DNA of 64,000 nt from Bacteroidales bacterium (GCA_017539645.1 JAFYCM010000093.1:1-64000); one strand, 5' to 3'. Shown: positions 43,915 through 53,258, numbered from the stretch's first letter. The notes: a model not told the origin generated them from the letters alone. Numbers and translations are program-made.

Positions 43915-45219
43915 CTACAATTTTTTCACATTAACCTTTTTCTGAACGAAATTTTTCACACTCGACGCATCGCAAGCATCGTTTGTAGCATTGATATTGA
44001 GATTCTCGAACGTGAAATTCGTCAATGTATATTGATCGGCTTGCGGTGTGACGTTGAAATAGGTAGTGCAAGTGCAATTGCAGTTGCGCATAACAATATG
44101 GTCGGCAGCCGACATTGGAACGTCTTTGCGGCCTTTGAGGTCGTAGAACTGCGTCCAAGGTTTCACGGTGATGAAGTTCTTTATTGAGCCCGTAATACTC
44201 TCAACGGTAATGTATTCGTAGAGTTGAGGCGTATCGGGGCGCATCTTTAGCCAAAGAAGATTCTGACCCGTAGTTACATTTATGCGGCGCAAAATAATAT
44301 TTCTATTATGCACCGACTCCGAGCCGCACGTTAGGCAGCCGTGGCAAAAGCCATACGTACAATCTTCAATGATTATGCGTTCGTTAGCGCCATTTTCTGG
44401 AGCGGTGTCGGCCCATGGTCCTTTGCCACCTTTCAGAACCACTGCGTCGTCGTTCACCTCCATATAGCAATTCTTTACGAGTACATCGGTGCATACGTCA
44501 ATGTCGATAGCATCGGTGCTTGGAGCTTTCACAGGCGAAGCAGGCGAGAAGATACGGCAGCCGATGAACTTCACACGTTCACATTTGTATATATGATTAG
44601 TCCAGAACTGCGAGTTTTGCAAGTTGAGCTGAGCCACAGTGACGTTTTTACTATTAGAGACGAAAACCAAACGTGCACGCTGCTCGTCTTTGTTAGTGCA
44701 CTTAGGATTCCACGAACGGCGTTGCCAAAAGGCTTTCCACGAGCGAAGTCCGTTGCCATCGATAGTGCCAGGGCCACACATAGTAAAGCCGTCGATGCCA
44801 TCTACATTAATGAGCGCGGGATAATATTTGCACGATTCGCCTTCGATGCGCGTATCCATAACAGGATAATCGGCCGGATCGTCACTGCCCATAAGTACGC
44901 CGCCTTCAGCCACATACAAATTTACGCCCTGACGAAAGAAGAGCGCTCCTGTTTTATATACTCCGGCAGGCACCACCACTACCCCACCGCCAGCTTGGGC
45001 AGCATCGTCGATAAGAGCCTGAATCTCTTTTGTATGTATGTTGCCATCGCTAAGAATTCCGTGGGCAGTAAGCACATATTGCTTACCCAGCGACGACAGT
45101 TCAGGAACAGTATAGTCAGCAAACCAAGCATCTACTGGAGTTCCATCAGGGAAAATATCTGCTGCCAAAGCATTGGCAGACAAAACCATAGCACATAGTG
45201 CTGCAGAGAATAATTTCAT
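43915..45219 (-). CDS. GH28 family glycoside hydrolase (polygalacturonase type)
   Basis: 434 residues from the ATG at 45219, giving a signal peptide with ALA cleavage (SAALCAMVLSANALAADIF); the frame stays open another 65 codons upstream but without coding character. It is a right-handed beta-helix enzyme of pectin breakdown. The GH28 catalytic sites are present in shifted form: STD at 234-236 where polygalacturonases have NTD, DD at 257-258 (EVNDDAVVLKGG), His293 (GFCHGCLTCGSES) and the LKMRP region near 320 in place of RIK. The sequence variants suggest a related substrate such as rhamnogalacturonan or xylogalacturonan. It has its own promoter. Confidence 0.88.
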   Translation of the reverse strand: MKLFSAALCAMVLSANALAADIFPDGTPVDAWFADYTVPELSSLGKQYVLTAHGILSDGNIHTKEIQALIDDAAQAGGGVVVVPAGVYKTGALFFRQGVNLYVAEGGVLMGSDDPADYPVMDTRIEGESCKYYPALINVDGIDGFTMCGPGTIDGNGLRSWKAFWQRRSWNPKCTNKDEQRARLVFVSNSKNVTVAQLNLQNSQFWTNHIYKCERVKFIGCRIFSPASPVKAPSTDAIDIDVCTDVLVKNCYMEVNDDAVVLKGGKGPWADTAPENGANERIIIEDCTYGFCHGCLTCGSESVHNRNIILRRINVTTGQNLLWLKMRPDTPQLYEYITVESITGSIKNFITVKPWTQFYDLKGRKDVPMSAADHIVMRNCNCTCTTYFNVTPQADQYTLTNFTFENLNINATNDACDASSVKNFVQKKVNVKKL

Positions 45220-45247
45220 GATATATAAAAATACGTTAGAACACGTG

Positions 45248-45279
45248 CGAAAGTAAGAAAGTAGGCCCGTTTGCCCAAA
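45248..45279 (-). promoter_or_regulatory. Promoter of the GH28 gene
   Basis: On the minus strand TTTG (45279-45276), a 20-base spacer, then TACTTTCG (45255-45248). It is the same -7 octamer as upstream of the second GH31. The ATG at 45219 lies 29 bases downstream, which supports that start over the longer frame. Confidence 0.55.
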
Positions 45280-45311
45280 ACAAGAGCTCAGTTTTCGCAG
45301 GTAGTTTTCAT

Positions 45312-45409
45312 TCGCGCAGATTGTTGCGAGATAACACAGATTTACTGGGATAATATCTACAGAAAAGCACAGAATATACAGAATATTTGGTTCTGTCTCT
45401 TCCGTGCTT
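45312..45409. repeat. CACAGATT-type imperfect palindrome
   Basis: GATAACACAGATTTACTGGG and related arms facing a right arm with TCTTCCGTGC. It is the most diverged of three copies (see 5560 and 38549) and lies between the GH28 gene and the ABC ATPase gene. Confidence 0.4.
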
Positions 45410-45444
45410 CCCAAGGTTACGTGACGAATCAGTAGCGCACCAAG

Positions 45445-46146
45445 CTATCTGTTCTCAAAATAATTATTGATGAGAGCAAAGGCTTCGCCATTATCATTTC
45501 TTACATCGTTGATTATGCTACCTTTTTCCATAAGTAGAATGCGGCTCGAAACGTCTGCAATGTGGTCGAGATTGTGGCTCGACACAAGTAATGTCGTCCC
45601 TTTCTCTTTGTTGTATTCTTTCAGAAGTCGTTTTATTTCTATCTGCGACGAAGGATCCAAGAAATTGAATGGCTCATCGAGAATAATTATATCCGGATCG
45701 GCCAAAAGTGTAGCTATGATGCCTATCTTCTGCTTGTTTCCCGATGAGAAGTTGCGTATATATTTCTTCTGACCCAAAATCTCGTCATTCATAAATTTCT
45801 CGAACCTCACCAACCGCGATTTCACCTCATCTCGATCTATGCCACGAGCTTCGCCATAGAAATTGAAATACTCTTCTGGCGTGAGAAAATCAATCAGAAA
45901 GCTGCTATCGATGTACGCCGCAGTAAGCGATTTCCACTCCTCGCCTTTGGCTACATTTTCTCCGTGATTGAACACTTCGCCAGTGGTAGCTTGGTATAGA
46001 TCTAAAATCAATCGGAAAAGAGTGGTTTTGCCAGCGCCGTTATTACCAACAAGGCCAACGGCTTCACCACGATTAATGTGAAGCGAAGGAATATTTACAG
46101 CTTCTTTATCGCCGAATAGTTTAGTAAGATTATTTATTTGTATCAT
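45445..46146 (-). CDS. ABC transporter ATP-binding protein
   Basis: 233 residues, a complete single ABC ATPase domain. Walker A is GLVGNNGAGKTTLFRLI, the Q-loop follows YIDSSFL, the signature is a variant NFSSGNKQKIGIIATLL, Walker B is DPDIIILDEPFNFLDP and the switch His is in LVSSHNLDHIAD. It is cytosolic, partnered with the DUF5687 membrane protein encoded 21 bases upstream on the same strand. Together they look like a two-gene ABC exporter, of the kind common in Bacteroidetes and of unknown substrate. Confidence 0.94.
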   Translation of the reverse strand: MIQINNLTKLFGDKEAVNIPSLHINRGEAVGLVGNNGAGKTTLFRLILDLYQATTGEVFNHGENVAKGEEWKSLTAAYIDSSFLIDFLTPEEYFNFYGEARGIDRDEVKSRLVRFEKFMNDEILGQKKYIRNFSSGNKQKIGIIATLLADPDIIILDEPFNFLDPSSQIEIKRLLKEYNKEKGTTLLVSSHNLDHIADVSSRILLMEKGSIINDVRNDNGEAFALINNYFENR

Positions 46147-46167
46147 ATTGATTGTAAATACGTAATG

Positions 46168-47478
46168 TTAATTGGAAAGTCTATCTGCTATTTGATAGCG
46201 ATTCTTGCGATAAATGGAGTAAAATACATTGAATATTTTCTCTTTGAATATTAAGCATAAAATGCCCAATCCGAAGAATATGATGTATTCTGCAGTGTAG
46301 TTGCCAGAATGTTCAAAGAACTGAAATAAGAAACACAAAATTGCTATTAGCGCTATATATACAAAAAAAGCAGTCATATTACTACCTTGGTAGTTGAATA
46401 ATGTAGAGCCCCATAAGTCAAACCTCTTGGCTATCATGAATAACATAAATTGTATCATGTTGACGAATGTGGCAGAAAAAAAGTTTATGGCGATAATGCT
46501 TGTTAATGATATGTCATCATGTAGGAATATTAGAGGTATACATGTAGGCATAACTATCATTTGTAGCCAAAAGATAAGTTTGAATTTCCTATAGAATATC
46601 ATCTTCACACCATTGGGTTGAGTTCTCAAGAAGTTCCAATAATTGGCTTCTATAGCAAAATGCCATTGTGTTATTAGTGCTGTACCAGCTAATACATACA
46701 AGAATAGCCATAAATCAAACATCATTCGTTGTGTATATAACATTACCAAAATATATAGAATAGGTATGAGCTGAATTCTAAGTCGTCGTGACCTTACAAA
46801 AGGGAGAAAATCTATGCTGTATTTTGACCAACTCAAATCTATTACTCTTGACTTTTTGTTCCGTTCTTCCTCATACGTTTTTATTCTTAACGATATATAT
46901 ACAAACGCAATAGCAATGAGCAATTGGATGCCGCAAACGGTCCAGATATTTATAGAGAAGCCATTTTGCCAAATGAGCAACGCATAATAGGCTGGCAGCA
47001 AAATCAATGCTATTCGTATGGCTACAGATTGTGTTTTTTCCCAAACGCGCAAGGCAAAACAGTTAGTATACGATGCCGCAAGAATCAGCACAATAGCGCC
47101 CCAAGCCACACTTGCACTATCTATTAGCATCAGAATTGGAAGAAAAATGAGCAGCAAATAATAATTCCAGAGACTAATTGCCGATTGCTCAAATTCATAC
47201 AAATATCTCTCGCGCTTCGGTATTGGCAATGTAATTATGTACGACGGATAGCCAACAATCCTCTTCTGCAGGAATAATTTCACGAATATGTCGGCAAGGC
47301 TGGAATACAATATAACTTTCAATAGCCCAAAATCTGCTATGCTTATATTGCCCTTAACTACAAATAGTTGCACTAAGCCAACACAATACAGCAGCAGTAT
47401 TACAATAGGAATTAATTTGAGAAAAGAGAAAGAACGTCTATACCGAACTGACTCTAAGCGGAAAAGATTTGCACACAT
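46168..47478 (-). CDS. DUF5687-like ABC transporter permease
   Basis: 436 residues from the ATG at 47478; the frame is open to 47601, but the extra codons resemble non-coding AT-rich sequence and contain the promoter. It is highly hydrophobic, with about ten or eleven membrane segments. The N-terminal MCANLFRLESVRYRRSFSFLKL is a basic amphipathic helix before the first segment. The family is the Bacteroidetes DUF5687 by layout and gene pairing. It has few polar residues, as expected for the membrane half of an ABC exporter. Its reading frame is AT-richer than neighbouring genes. Confidence 0.78.
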   Translation of the reverse strand: MCANLFRLESVRYRRSFSFLKLIPIVILLLYCVGLVQLFVVKGNISIADFGLLKVILYSSLADIFVKLFLQKRIVGYPSYIITLPIPKRERYLYEFEQSAISLWNYYLLLIFLPILMLIDSASVAWGAIVLILAASYTNCFALRVWEKTQSVAIRIALILLPAYYALLIWQNGFSINIWTVCGIQLLIAIAFVYISLRIKTYEEERNKKSRVIDLSWSKYSIDFLPFVRSRRLRIQLIPILYILVMLYTQRMMFDLWLFLYVLAGTALITQWHFAIEANYWNFLRTQPNGVKMIFYRKFKLIFWLQMIVMPTCIPLIFLHDDISLTSIIAINFFSATFVNMIQFMLFMIAKRFDLWGSTLFNYQGSNMTAFFVYIALIAILCFLFQFFEHSGNYTAEYIIFFGLGILCLIFKEKIFNVFYSIYRKNRYQIADRLSN

Positions 47479-47523
47479 TTTATAGAAATAGAGAGAATAA
47501 TATTTTCGATTCGGATTGCAAAT

Positions 47524-47531
47524 CAAAAATA
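47524..47531 (-). promoter_or_regulatory. -7 element (TATTTTTG) of the DUF5687/ABC operon
   Basis: Exact TAnnTTTG on the minus strand, 45 bases before the ATG at 47478. The -33 candidate is ATTG (47552-47549) with a 17-base spacer. It lies inside the extended open frame and so supports the later start. Confidence 0.5.
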
Positions 47532-47644
47532 ATAAAAAAACGAAAGTCCAATTATATAGAAATATTTTTTTGCCTACTTTTTTTACACAAGAAGAATTCA
47601 CAATTCCAAGTCTTAATTTTCAAGCCTCGGTTTCCAATTAATGT

Positions 47645-47652
47645 TATATTTG
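47645..47652 (+). promoter_or_regulatory. -7 element (TATATTTG) of the sensor kinase operon
   Basis: Exact TAnnTTTG match 29 bases before the ATG at 47682. It sits inside the long frame that begins at 47469, confirming the shorter start. Confidence 0.55.
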
Positions 47653-47681
47653 TAAGATTTAGAACAAAGAAACCGGCGAAC

Positions 47682-49658
47682 ATGATAAACAATATATACT
47701 TACGCATAACACACCGATTGTTAACAGTCTTGCTGCTGTCTATTTTTGCATTAGCTGCAGAAGCTGAACCTCAGCACCTTACAAGCGAGCAAAGGACAGA
47801 CAGGATACTCATAATTACATCTTACGACCAAATTGGTCTCGAATCGTCGTACAGCATATCCAACAACGTAAGTTCGTTCATAACTAAGTACAAAGAACTT
47901 GGCGGCAAAACGTCAATAATCATGGAGAGTCTTGCTTGTCAGGGACTTAGCGAAGTGCGCGAATGGACAAAAAGGCTAAAATCGATATTCCAAAAGTATA
48001 GTCACGAAGACATTCGACCCAACATCATACTTATTATCGGTCAAGAGGCGTATGCTACTTACCTGAACCTCAGCAAAGAAGAGACGCTCGGAGTGCCAGT
48101 TTTGTGTGGCATGGTGAGCCGCAACTTCGTAGAGATGCCCGACAGCGTAACGCCTATCGACCAATGGTTTCCTGCCTCGCACGATGTAAGCGAACGCATT
48201 GAAAGTCACAATATTGTGGGTGGCTATTTCTACGAATACAACCTCGAGAAAAATATCGAGTTGATAAAAGAGCTCCTTCCTGGCACACATAACATAGCCA
48301 CACTGACCGACAATACTTACGGCGGCGTGACGTTGCTCTCGTTCATACGTAAGGAGATGCTGAAATTCGGCGAAATGAATGTCATATCACTCGATGGTCG
48401 CACAATGACTATCTACGACGTGATAGAGCACCTCCAGCAAGTGCCCGAAAACACTGTGCTTCTGCTCGGCACATGGCGAGTAGACAAGACGAATAACTTC
48501 ACCGTAAGGTCGACCATCTCGTCCATTCACGACTCCAACCCCGAACTGCCAACGTTCACCATTTCGTCGCTTGGCATGGGTACATGGACCATAGGCGGCT
48601 ACTTCCCTACGTTCCCAATAGAGGGCACCGAATTGGCTATGATAGCCTATAACTACCTGAACAAGAACTTAGACATGTCGGATCGCTCGCGCACGCTACG
48701 CAACGTGAAAAATGAATATCGCTTCGATGACCGAGTTGTTACATTCTACGAGTTGGACGAGAAAAAACTTCCCAAAGAGGCCATACACATGCATGCACAG
48801 CCAAATTTGTGGGAGCGCCATCATAGCATTGTAGTAAAAATTATAGCTGCATTCGTCATACTTATAGTCATAATAATACTGATGTCCATTTCGACCATAC
48901 GTATGCGCAGCTTGAAGAAACGACTCGAAATAGCGCAAGAAGACCTCGAAAAGGCACGCTTGACTGCCGAGAAACAGAGCGGACTGAAGACAAAATTCTT
49001 GGCCAACATGAGCCACGAAATTCGCGCCCCGATGAACGCCATTGTAGGTTTTTCGGATTTGCTCGCAACGGACGACACGTTGAGCGACAACGACCGCAAG
49101 ATGTTTGCAAACATCATCAAGCAAAACTCCAACATTCTGCTTAGCCTCATCAACGACATTTTGGATATGACGCGCATCGAAAGCGGCAACACAAAATACG
49201 TTGACGAAGAGTGCAATATGTACGAATTGTGCCAAGCTGCATTCGAATCGGTGAAGATGGTATCGGACAAAGCAGATATTGAATTCGCATTCGAATCTAC
49301 TGTAAATAAGGAGAATAGCAACATCATAGCCGACTCGAAACGCATACAACAAGTGATGCTCAACTTGCTTACTAACGCCTCGAAATTCACCGATAAGGGT
49401 AGCATAACTATGAAACTCGAAAGCAACAAATACGACTTCATAGTTTCTATATCCGACACGGGCATTGGCATTCCAGCCGATATGCATCGAAAGGTGTTCG
49501 AGCCATACATAAAGATAAACGAGCTCGCACTCGGTGCTGGTTTGGGGCTATCGCTATGCAAGAAAATTGTGGAGCACTACAAAGGTCGCATCTGGATTGA
49601 TCCAGAGTACACCGGCGGTTCGCGCTTCATATTCACCATACCTAAAACGCGTGAATAA
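47682..49658 (+). CDS. Sensor histidine kinase with periplasmic binding-protein-like domain
   Basis: 658 residues from the ATG at 47682. Signal peptide or first membrane helix (RLLTVLLLSIFALAAEAE), then a periplasmic region of about 350 residues resembling ABC-type substrate-binding proteins (ILIITSYDQIGLESSYSISN, ILLLIGQ-like segments). Membrane helix at about 384-403 (IIAAFVILIVIIILMSIST), coiled linker, HisKA with intact phospho-acceptor His445 in FLANMSHEIRAPMNAIVGF, and HATPase with N-box (MLNLLTNASKFTD), DTGIGIP and GAGLGLS. No receiver domain is attached. Followed after 48 bases by a second, His-less kinase, so the two may form a heteromeric sensor. Confidence 0.93.
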   Translation: MINNIYLRITHRLLTVLLLSIFALAAEAEPQHLTSEQRTDRILIITSYDQIGLESSYSISNNVSSFITKYKELGGKTSIIMESLACQGLSEVREWTKRLKSIFQKYSHEDIRPNIILIIGQEAYATYLNLSKEETLGVPVLCGMVSRNFVEMPDSVTPIDQWFPASHDVSERIESHNIVGGYFYEYNLEKNIELIKELLPGTHNIATLTDNTYGGVTLLSFIRKEMLKFGEMNVISLDGRTMTIYDVIEHLQQVPENTVLLLGTWRVDKTNNFTVRSTISSIHDSNPELPTFTISSLGMGTWTIGGYFPTFPIEGTELAMIAYNYLNKNLDMSDRSRTLRNVKNEYRFDDRVVTFYELDEKKLPKEAIHMHAQPNLWERHHSIVVKIIAAFVILIVIIILMSISTIRMRSLKKRLEIAQEDLEKARLTAEKQSGLKTKFLANMSHEIRAPMNAIVGFSDLLATDDTLSDNDRKMFANIIKQNSNILLSLINDILDMTRIESGNTKYVDEECNMYELCQAAFESVKMVSDKADIEFAFESTVNKENSNIIADSKRIQQVMLNLLTNASKFTDKGSITMKLESNKYDFIVSISDTGIGIPADMHRKVFEPYIKINELALGAGLGLSLCKKIVEHYKGRIWIDPEYTGGSRFIFTIPKTRE

Positions 49659-49706
49659 CTAAAAACTCACAACACAAAAGACTCAACAACCAACCATAAA
49701 CTACAC

Positions 49707-51662
49707 GTGAAAACACTTTTAACATACATAGTTTGCCTACTAACTATAAGTACGACAACGTATGCCCAAGACGACACAGAAAGTGACTTAGGTATAAAGA
49801 TGTCGTCGCAGATAGATAATATCGACAGCAAACTTATGGAGGCGATACATAATTTCGAAGTTGCCATTCAAAGCGAAGAGAGAGTGTCGCCCGACAGCCT
49901 CGAAATACTCTACAACAAAGCTCGTACGTATGCAAAATACGCCAATAAATACGACATCTATTTCCGTCTTTGGAACGAGTATGTCAGTGCCACATGTATA
50001 CGTACAAGCAACATACAAACTATGCTCATAGAGAGTGCGCAGTGCATAGTAGAGGCCGAACAACTGAAAAATCCAATCGGGCATATCTACGCGCTACATT
50101 GCCAAGCCTACGCCTACGCTTACAGCAACAATCCAGAAATAGCGGTCAAGAGCATCAATCAGTGCTTGATAATTATGCAAGATCTGACGGAAGAGGAACG
50201 CAAAGTTGTCGACGTAAACATAAATACTACGCACCTCAACGTAGACAAAGTTCGCTATTTGCTATATATGGGCGTAACAGATGGTGTTGAGGAATTGATA
50301 AAGGCTGCCGAGAATAAAAATATTACCAATCAGTCGAAAAACGAAATCAAAGTTGCAAAAGCTATCTACATTGCTGCTACCGAACACGATACTACAACGG
50401 CTATTCAACTAATAGAATCGGCCTACAATGCGCCAGAAAACGAATTGCCTATGTATCCCAAAGTGGAGTTCTATATCAATGCATACAAAGCGTCGGGCAA
50501 CTACCAACGCTGTTTGGATTATATTAACAACTTCGAAGGGCTGAAAGATGATGGTATATATACACGTAAATACATACTACAAGAACAAGCCCAAATATTA
50601 GAACACTTGGGTAACAACAAGAAAGCGCTCCTAAGCACACTCATAGAATTGAACCACACCAACGACCGCATAAAGAAATTGGAATCGCAAAATGCGTCCA
50701 AAACATTCGCCGAAAAGATGCGCCAAAAGGACGTAATATGGAAACACAACCTGTTGCAAAATCAGCTCTACGAACAAAAAACGCAAACTTCAAGACGACT
50801 GCTTGTGTTGCTGATAATTACGGCTGCAATATTACTGCTTTTCGTTACATATATCTCGCGTAGAAACCGCAAGTTGAAGAACTACAAGAGTGTGCTGAAC
50901 TCACAAAACGCCGAGCTGCGCGACACAGAGTTGCAACTGACAAACGACATTCGCAACATAAACGCGCTCAACAACCTGAAATCTACCTTCTTGAAGAATA
51001 TGACGCAGAACGTGCGCCAGCCTCTCGACGAGATTTTGAAATCGTGCGAACGCCTCGACACCTTGACGGCTGACGACACTGAGCTCAACACGTTCATGAA
51101 ACTTATTAACTCGCAAAACACTCTGCTCGAGAAGATTGTCAACGATGTAATAACAATATCGGAACTCGATAGTTCGGACAAAATTGCCAAGAAAGAATTA
51201 TCATCGCTCAACGCGCTGTGTAAGAGCATAATAGACGAAGTTCGAAAGGGGTTATCTAACGATGTTGTGCTAACATTCAACGAATGGAAAGAAGAGAAAC
51301 CTCTGATGACGTCGGAGCAATATTTACACATAATTATAAAGAACTTGCTTCAAAATGCGCTGAAGTTCACTCCGCACGGCACGATAACCATGTCGATAGT
51401 CACCAACCACGACAAAAAACAGGTCGAGATTGTTGTACAAGACACTGGCATAGGTATACCAGAAAACAGGCAACGTGAAATTTTCGACCGATTCGCCAAG
51501 ATTTCCGAATTCTCGCAAGGCGTTGGTTTAGGCCTATCAATATGCGCCAAAGCCGCCGAACTTATCGATGCAAAATTGACACTCGTCTCGTCTACATCGG
51601 CTGAAAATGCTACAGTTTATACGCCTTCTGGCTCGATATTTATGCTGTCGATAGCACTGTAG
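49707..51662 (+). CDS. Sensor kinase-like protein lacking the phospho-acceptor histidine
   Basis: 651 residues from a GTG codon; signal peptide (LLTISTTTYAQ), then a long helical TPR-like periplasmic region (about 35-355). One membrane helix at 364-382 (RLLVLLIITAAILLLFVTY) and a coiled coil follow. The DHp helix reads FLKNMTQNVRQPLDEI where kinases have MSHExRTPL, so the conserved His is Gln434. The ATPase domain is otherwise complete: LLQNALKFTP N-box, QDTGIGIP and GVGLGLS. It may act as a pseudokinase or regulatory partner of the preceding kinase rather than by autophosphorylation. Terminated at 51690-51735. Confidence 0.9.
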   Translation: MKTLLTYIVCLLTISTTTYAQDDTESDLGIKMSSQIDNIDSKLMEAIHNFEVAIQSEERVSPDSLEILYNKARTYAKYANKYDIYFRLWNEYVSATCIRTSNIQTMLIESAQCIVEAEQLKNPIGHIYALHCQAYAYAYSNNPEIAVKSINQCLIIMQDLTEEERKVVDVNINTTHLNVDKVRYLLYMGVTDGVEELIKAAENKNITNQSKNEIKVAKAIYIAATEHDTTTAIQLIESAYNAPENELPMYPKVEFYINAYKASGNYQRCLDYINNFEGLKDDGIYTRKYILQEQAQILEHLGNNKKALLSTLIELNHTNDRIKKLESQNASKTFAEKMRQKDVIWKHNLLQNQLYEQKTQTSRRLLVLLIITAAILLLFVTYISRRNRKLKNYKSVLNSQNAELRDTELQLTNDIRNINALNNLKSTFLKNMTQNVRQPLDEILKSCERLDTLTADDTELNTFMKLINSQNTLLEKIVNDVITISELDSSDKIAKKELSSLNALCKSIIDEVRKGLSNDVVLTFNEWKEEKPLMTSEQYLHIIIKNLLQNALKFTPHGTITMSIVTNHDKKQVEIVVQDTGIGIPENRQREIFDRFAKISEFSQGVGLGLSICAKAAELIDAKLTLVSSTSAENATVYTPSGSIFMLSIAL

Positions 51663-51689
51663 AAAGAATAGATCTTCGAATACAAACAA

Positions 51690-51735
51690 AATCGCGCCGA
51701 AACGTAGCAAAACGAATCAGCGCGATTTTTATTGT
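51690..51735 (+). terminator. Terminator between the convergent kinase and DUF2059 genes
   Basis: AAATCGCGC pairs with GCGCGATTT around a 21-base loop, followed by TTTATTG on the plus strand. On the minus strand it is followed by TTGTTTG, so it may serve both directions. Confidence 0.65.
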
Positions 51736-51749
51736 GAAATTATGCCTAA

Positions 51750-52196
51750 TTACTGGGGCATAAGATGCTTCATTGTAATCTCTTGAATTTTCTTCATTAC
51801 TTCTGGGTCGGCTGCAACTTGAAGTGCTGAGCTGCTGAATGTTACAGCGAGTTTCAAAGTTTTTTGACCAACTGCCGAAGCATAGAATTTGTTCAGTTCT
51901 TTCAGCTCTTCAAGCGTGTAATACTCTTTGTAGAGCTTTTTCTGAATTTCGAGGCATTTAGGCACCATCACATCGGCACATTCTTCAGCCATAGTTTTTG
52001 CCTTGGCTTCGGCGATTTGCCCCATCTTTACTAATGCTTGAAACTGCGTAGACATGGCATCAATCATTGTTTGACGCACATCTTGTAGCGATAATAATTT
52101 GTCAATCTCGTTATCGATGTCCGATTGAGCGGAAGCGCCCACACATACGAGCGCCATTGCCATGATGGCAAATAGTTTTTGGATCTGGTTTTTCAT
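51750..52196 (-). CDS. DUF2059 secreted protein
   Basis: 148 residues. Signal peptide ending in ASAQ (about residue 24), then one helical DUF2059-like domain: MIDAMSTQFQALVKMGQ, YKEYYTLEELKELNKFYAS and AVGQKTLKLAV. DUF2059 proteins are periplasmic with unknown function. The domain is a single copy with no partner domain. It lies behind the nucleotidyltransferase gene on the same strand, but a terminator separates them. No promoter is recognised. Confidence 0.9.
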   Translation of the reverse strand: MKNQIQKLFAIMAMALVCVGASAQSDIDNEIDKLLSLQDVRQTMIDAMSTQFQALVKMGQIAEAKAKTMAEECADVMVPKCLEIQKKLYKEYYTLEELKELNKFYASAVGQKTLKLAVTFSSSALQVAADPEVMKKIQEITMKHLMPQ

Positions 52197-52204
52197 TTGT
52201 TTTT

Positions 52205-52254
52205 ATAATTAGAAAAGAGTCGTAACACTCGATAATCGGGTATTGCGACTCTTT
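52205..52254 (-). terminator. Terminator of the nucleotidyltransferase gene
   Basis: On the minus strand AAAGAGTCG pairs with CGACTCTTT (about 52254-52213), followed by TCTAATTAT. The tail is T-poor, so termination may be incomplete. Confidence 0.55.
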
Positions 52255-52278
52255 AGGTTAATTCTTCTTAGGTAGGTA

Positions 52279-53229
52279 TTAGAAAAGTTTTTGTGGATAT
52301 TCGCCAGCGTCGATGAGCGCTTGTATTTTATCCACAACACCTTGACGATCGGCAGAATATGTAACGCCAAACCACTTGCTGGTGGTATCGAGAACCTCAA
52401 CCGTAGAACGACTTTCGGTAATCAACTTGTTGACTACGAGCGGAATGAAGTATTCTGCTTTGATATTCGAGATATTTGCCTTCAAGAAATCGATGAAGAA
52501 ATCTTCCGAATATGTAAAGTAGTCTGGAGTGAAGCCCCACATATTCATTGAAACTGGCGTATTAGCCTGAATGCCAGTCCACTTACCTTGCTCATCTTTA
52601 TAAGCAACAGGCTTTTGTTCGCCAGCATCTTCAGAATCGAATTTAGCAACCTCGGCTTTGTCTACGCGCATAATTTCGGTGCGTTCAACAACCGTTTGAA
52701 GATGTTTAGAAGCATCAGTTGAGCAGATGCCGCGAGCTACCGAACCACTCTCAGAGAGCGTGTTGCCAACGCGGAAACCAACCATGCAATATTTATTCTT
52801 GCTGCCTTCTGGAAGGTTGCTGAGGTATTTGCCAAGCACTGCAAAACTATCGCGGCCGTAGAAGTCGTCGGCATTGATAACAGCAAATGGTTCGCGAATG
52901 ACGTCTTTACCCATGAGCACAGCGTGGTTAGTACCCCAAGGTTTGGTGCGCTCAGCTGGACAAGTGAAGCCTGCGGGAAGGTCGTTTATATCTTGAAAAA
53001 CCAATTCAACTGGAATGTGGTTTTCATATTTAGAAATAATTTTTTCACGGAATTCTTCCTCGAAAGTCTTTCTGATTACGAAAACTATCTTGCCGAATCC
53101 GCCTCGAATAGCATCAAAAATAGAGTAATCCATGATGGTCTCGCCGTTTGGACCGAGTCCGTCGAGCTGCTTCAAACCGCCATAGCGGCTACCCATTCCT
53201 GCAGCTAATACAAAAAGTGTAGGTTTCAT
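52279..53229 (-). CDS. Nucleotidyltransferase (NDP-sugar pyrophosphorylase type)
   Basis: 316 residues of the Rossmann-like NTP-transferase fold. The N-terminal signature is LVLAAGMGSRYG-like (FVLAAGMGSRYGGLKQLDGL), with an Asp-containing metal site in FAVINADDFYGRDSF and a long C-terminal half. It is a cytosolic enzyme likely making a nucleotide-activated sugar from a sugar phosphate; the sugar cannot be named. In other Bacteroidetes this family often sits beside a phosphotransferase gene, absent here. Its promoter -7 element is at 53259-53266, and a weak terminator separates it from the DUF2059 gene. Confidence 0.9.
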   Translation of the reverse strand: MKPTLFVLAAGMGSRYGGLKQLDGLGPNGETIMDYSIFDAIRGGFGKIVFVIRKTFEEEFREKIISKYENHIPVELVFQDINDLPAGFTCPAERTKPWGTNHAVLMGKDVIREPFAVINADDFYGRDSFAVLGKYLSNLPEGSKNKYCMVGFRVGNTLSESGSVARGICSTDASKHLQTVVERTEIMRVDKAEVAKFDSEDAGEQKPVAYKDEQGKWTGIQANTPVSMNMWGFTPDYFTYSEDFFIDFLKANISNIKAEYFIPLVVNKLITESRSTVEVLDTTSKWFGVTYSADRQGVVDKIQALIDAGEYPQKLF

Positions 53230-53258
53230 TTTGCTTGTTTTGTTTTTTATAACTTCGG

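Noticed and set aside
45220-45414. Upstream extension of the GH28 protein
   Set aside because: The signal peptide starts at 45219 and a promoter lies at 45248-45279 inside the extension.
47469-47681. Upstream extension of the sensor kinase
   Set aside because: It overlaps the divergent DUF5687 start, has no signal character and contains the kinase's own -7 element.
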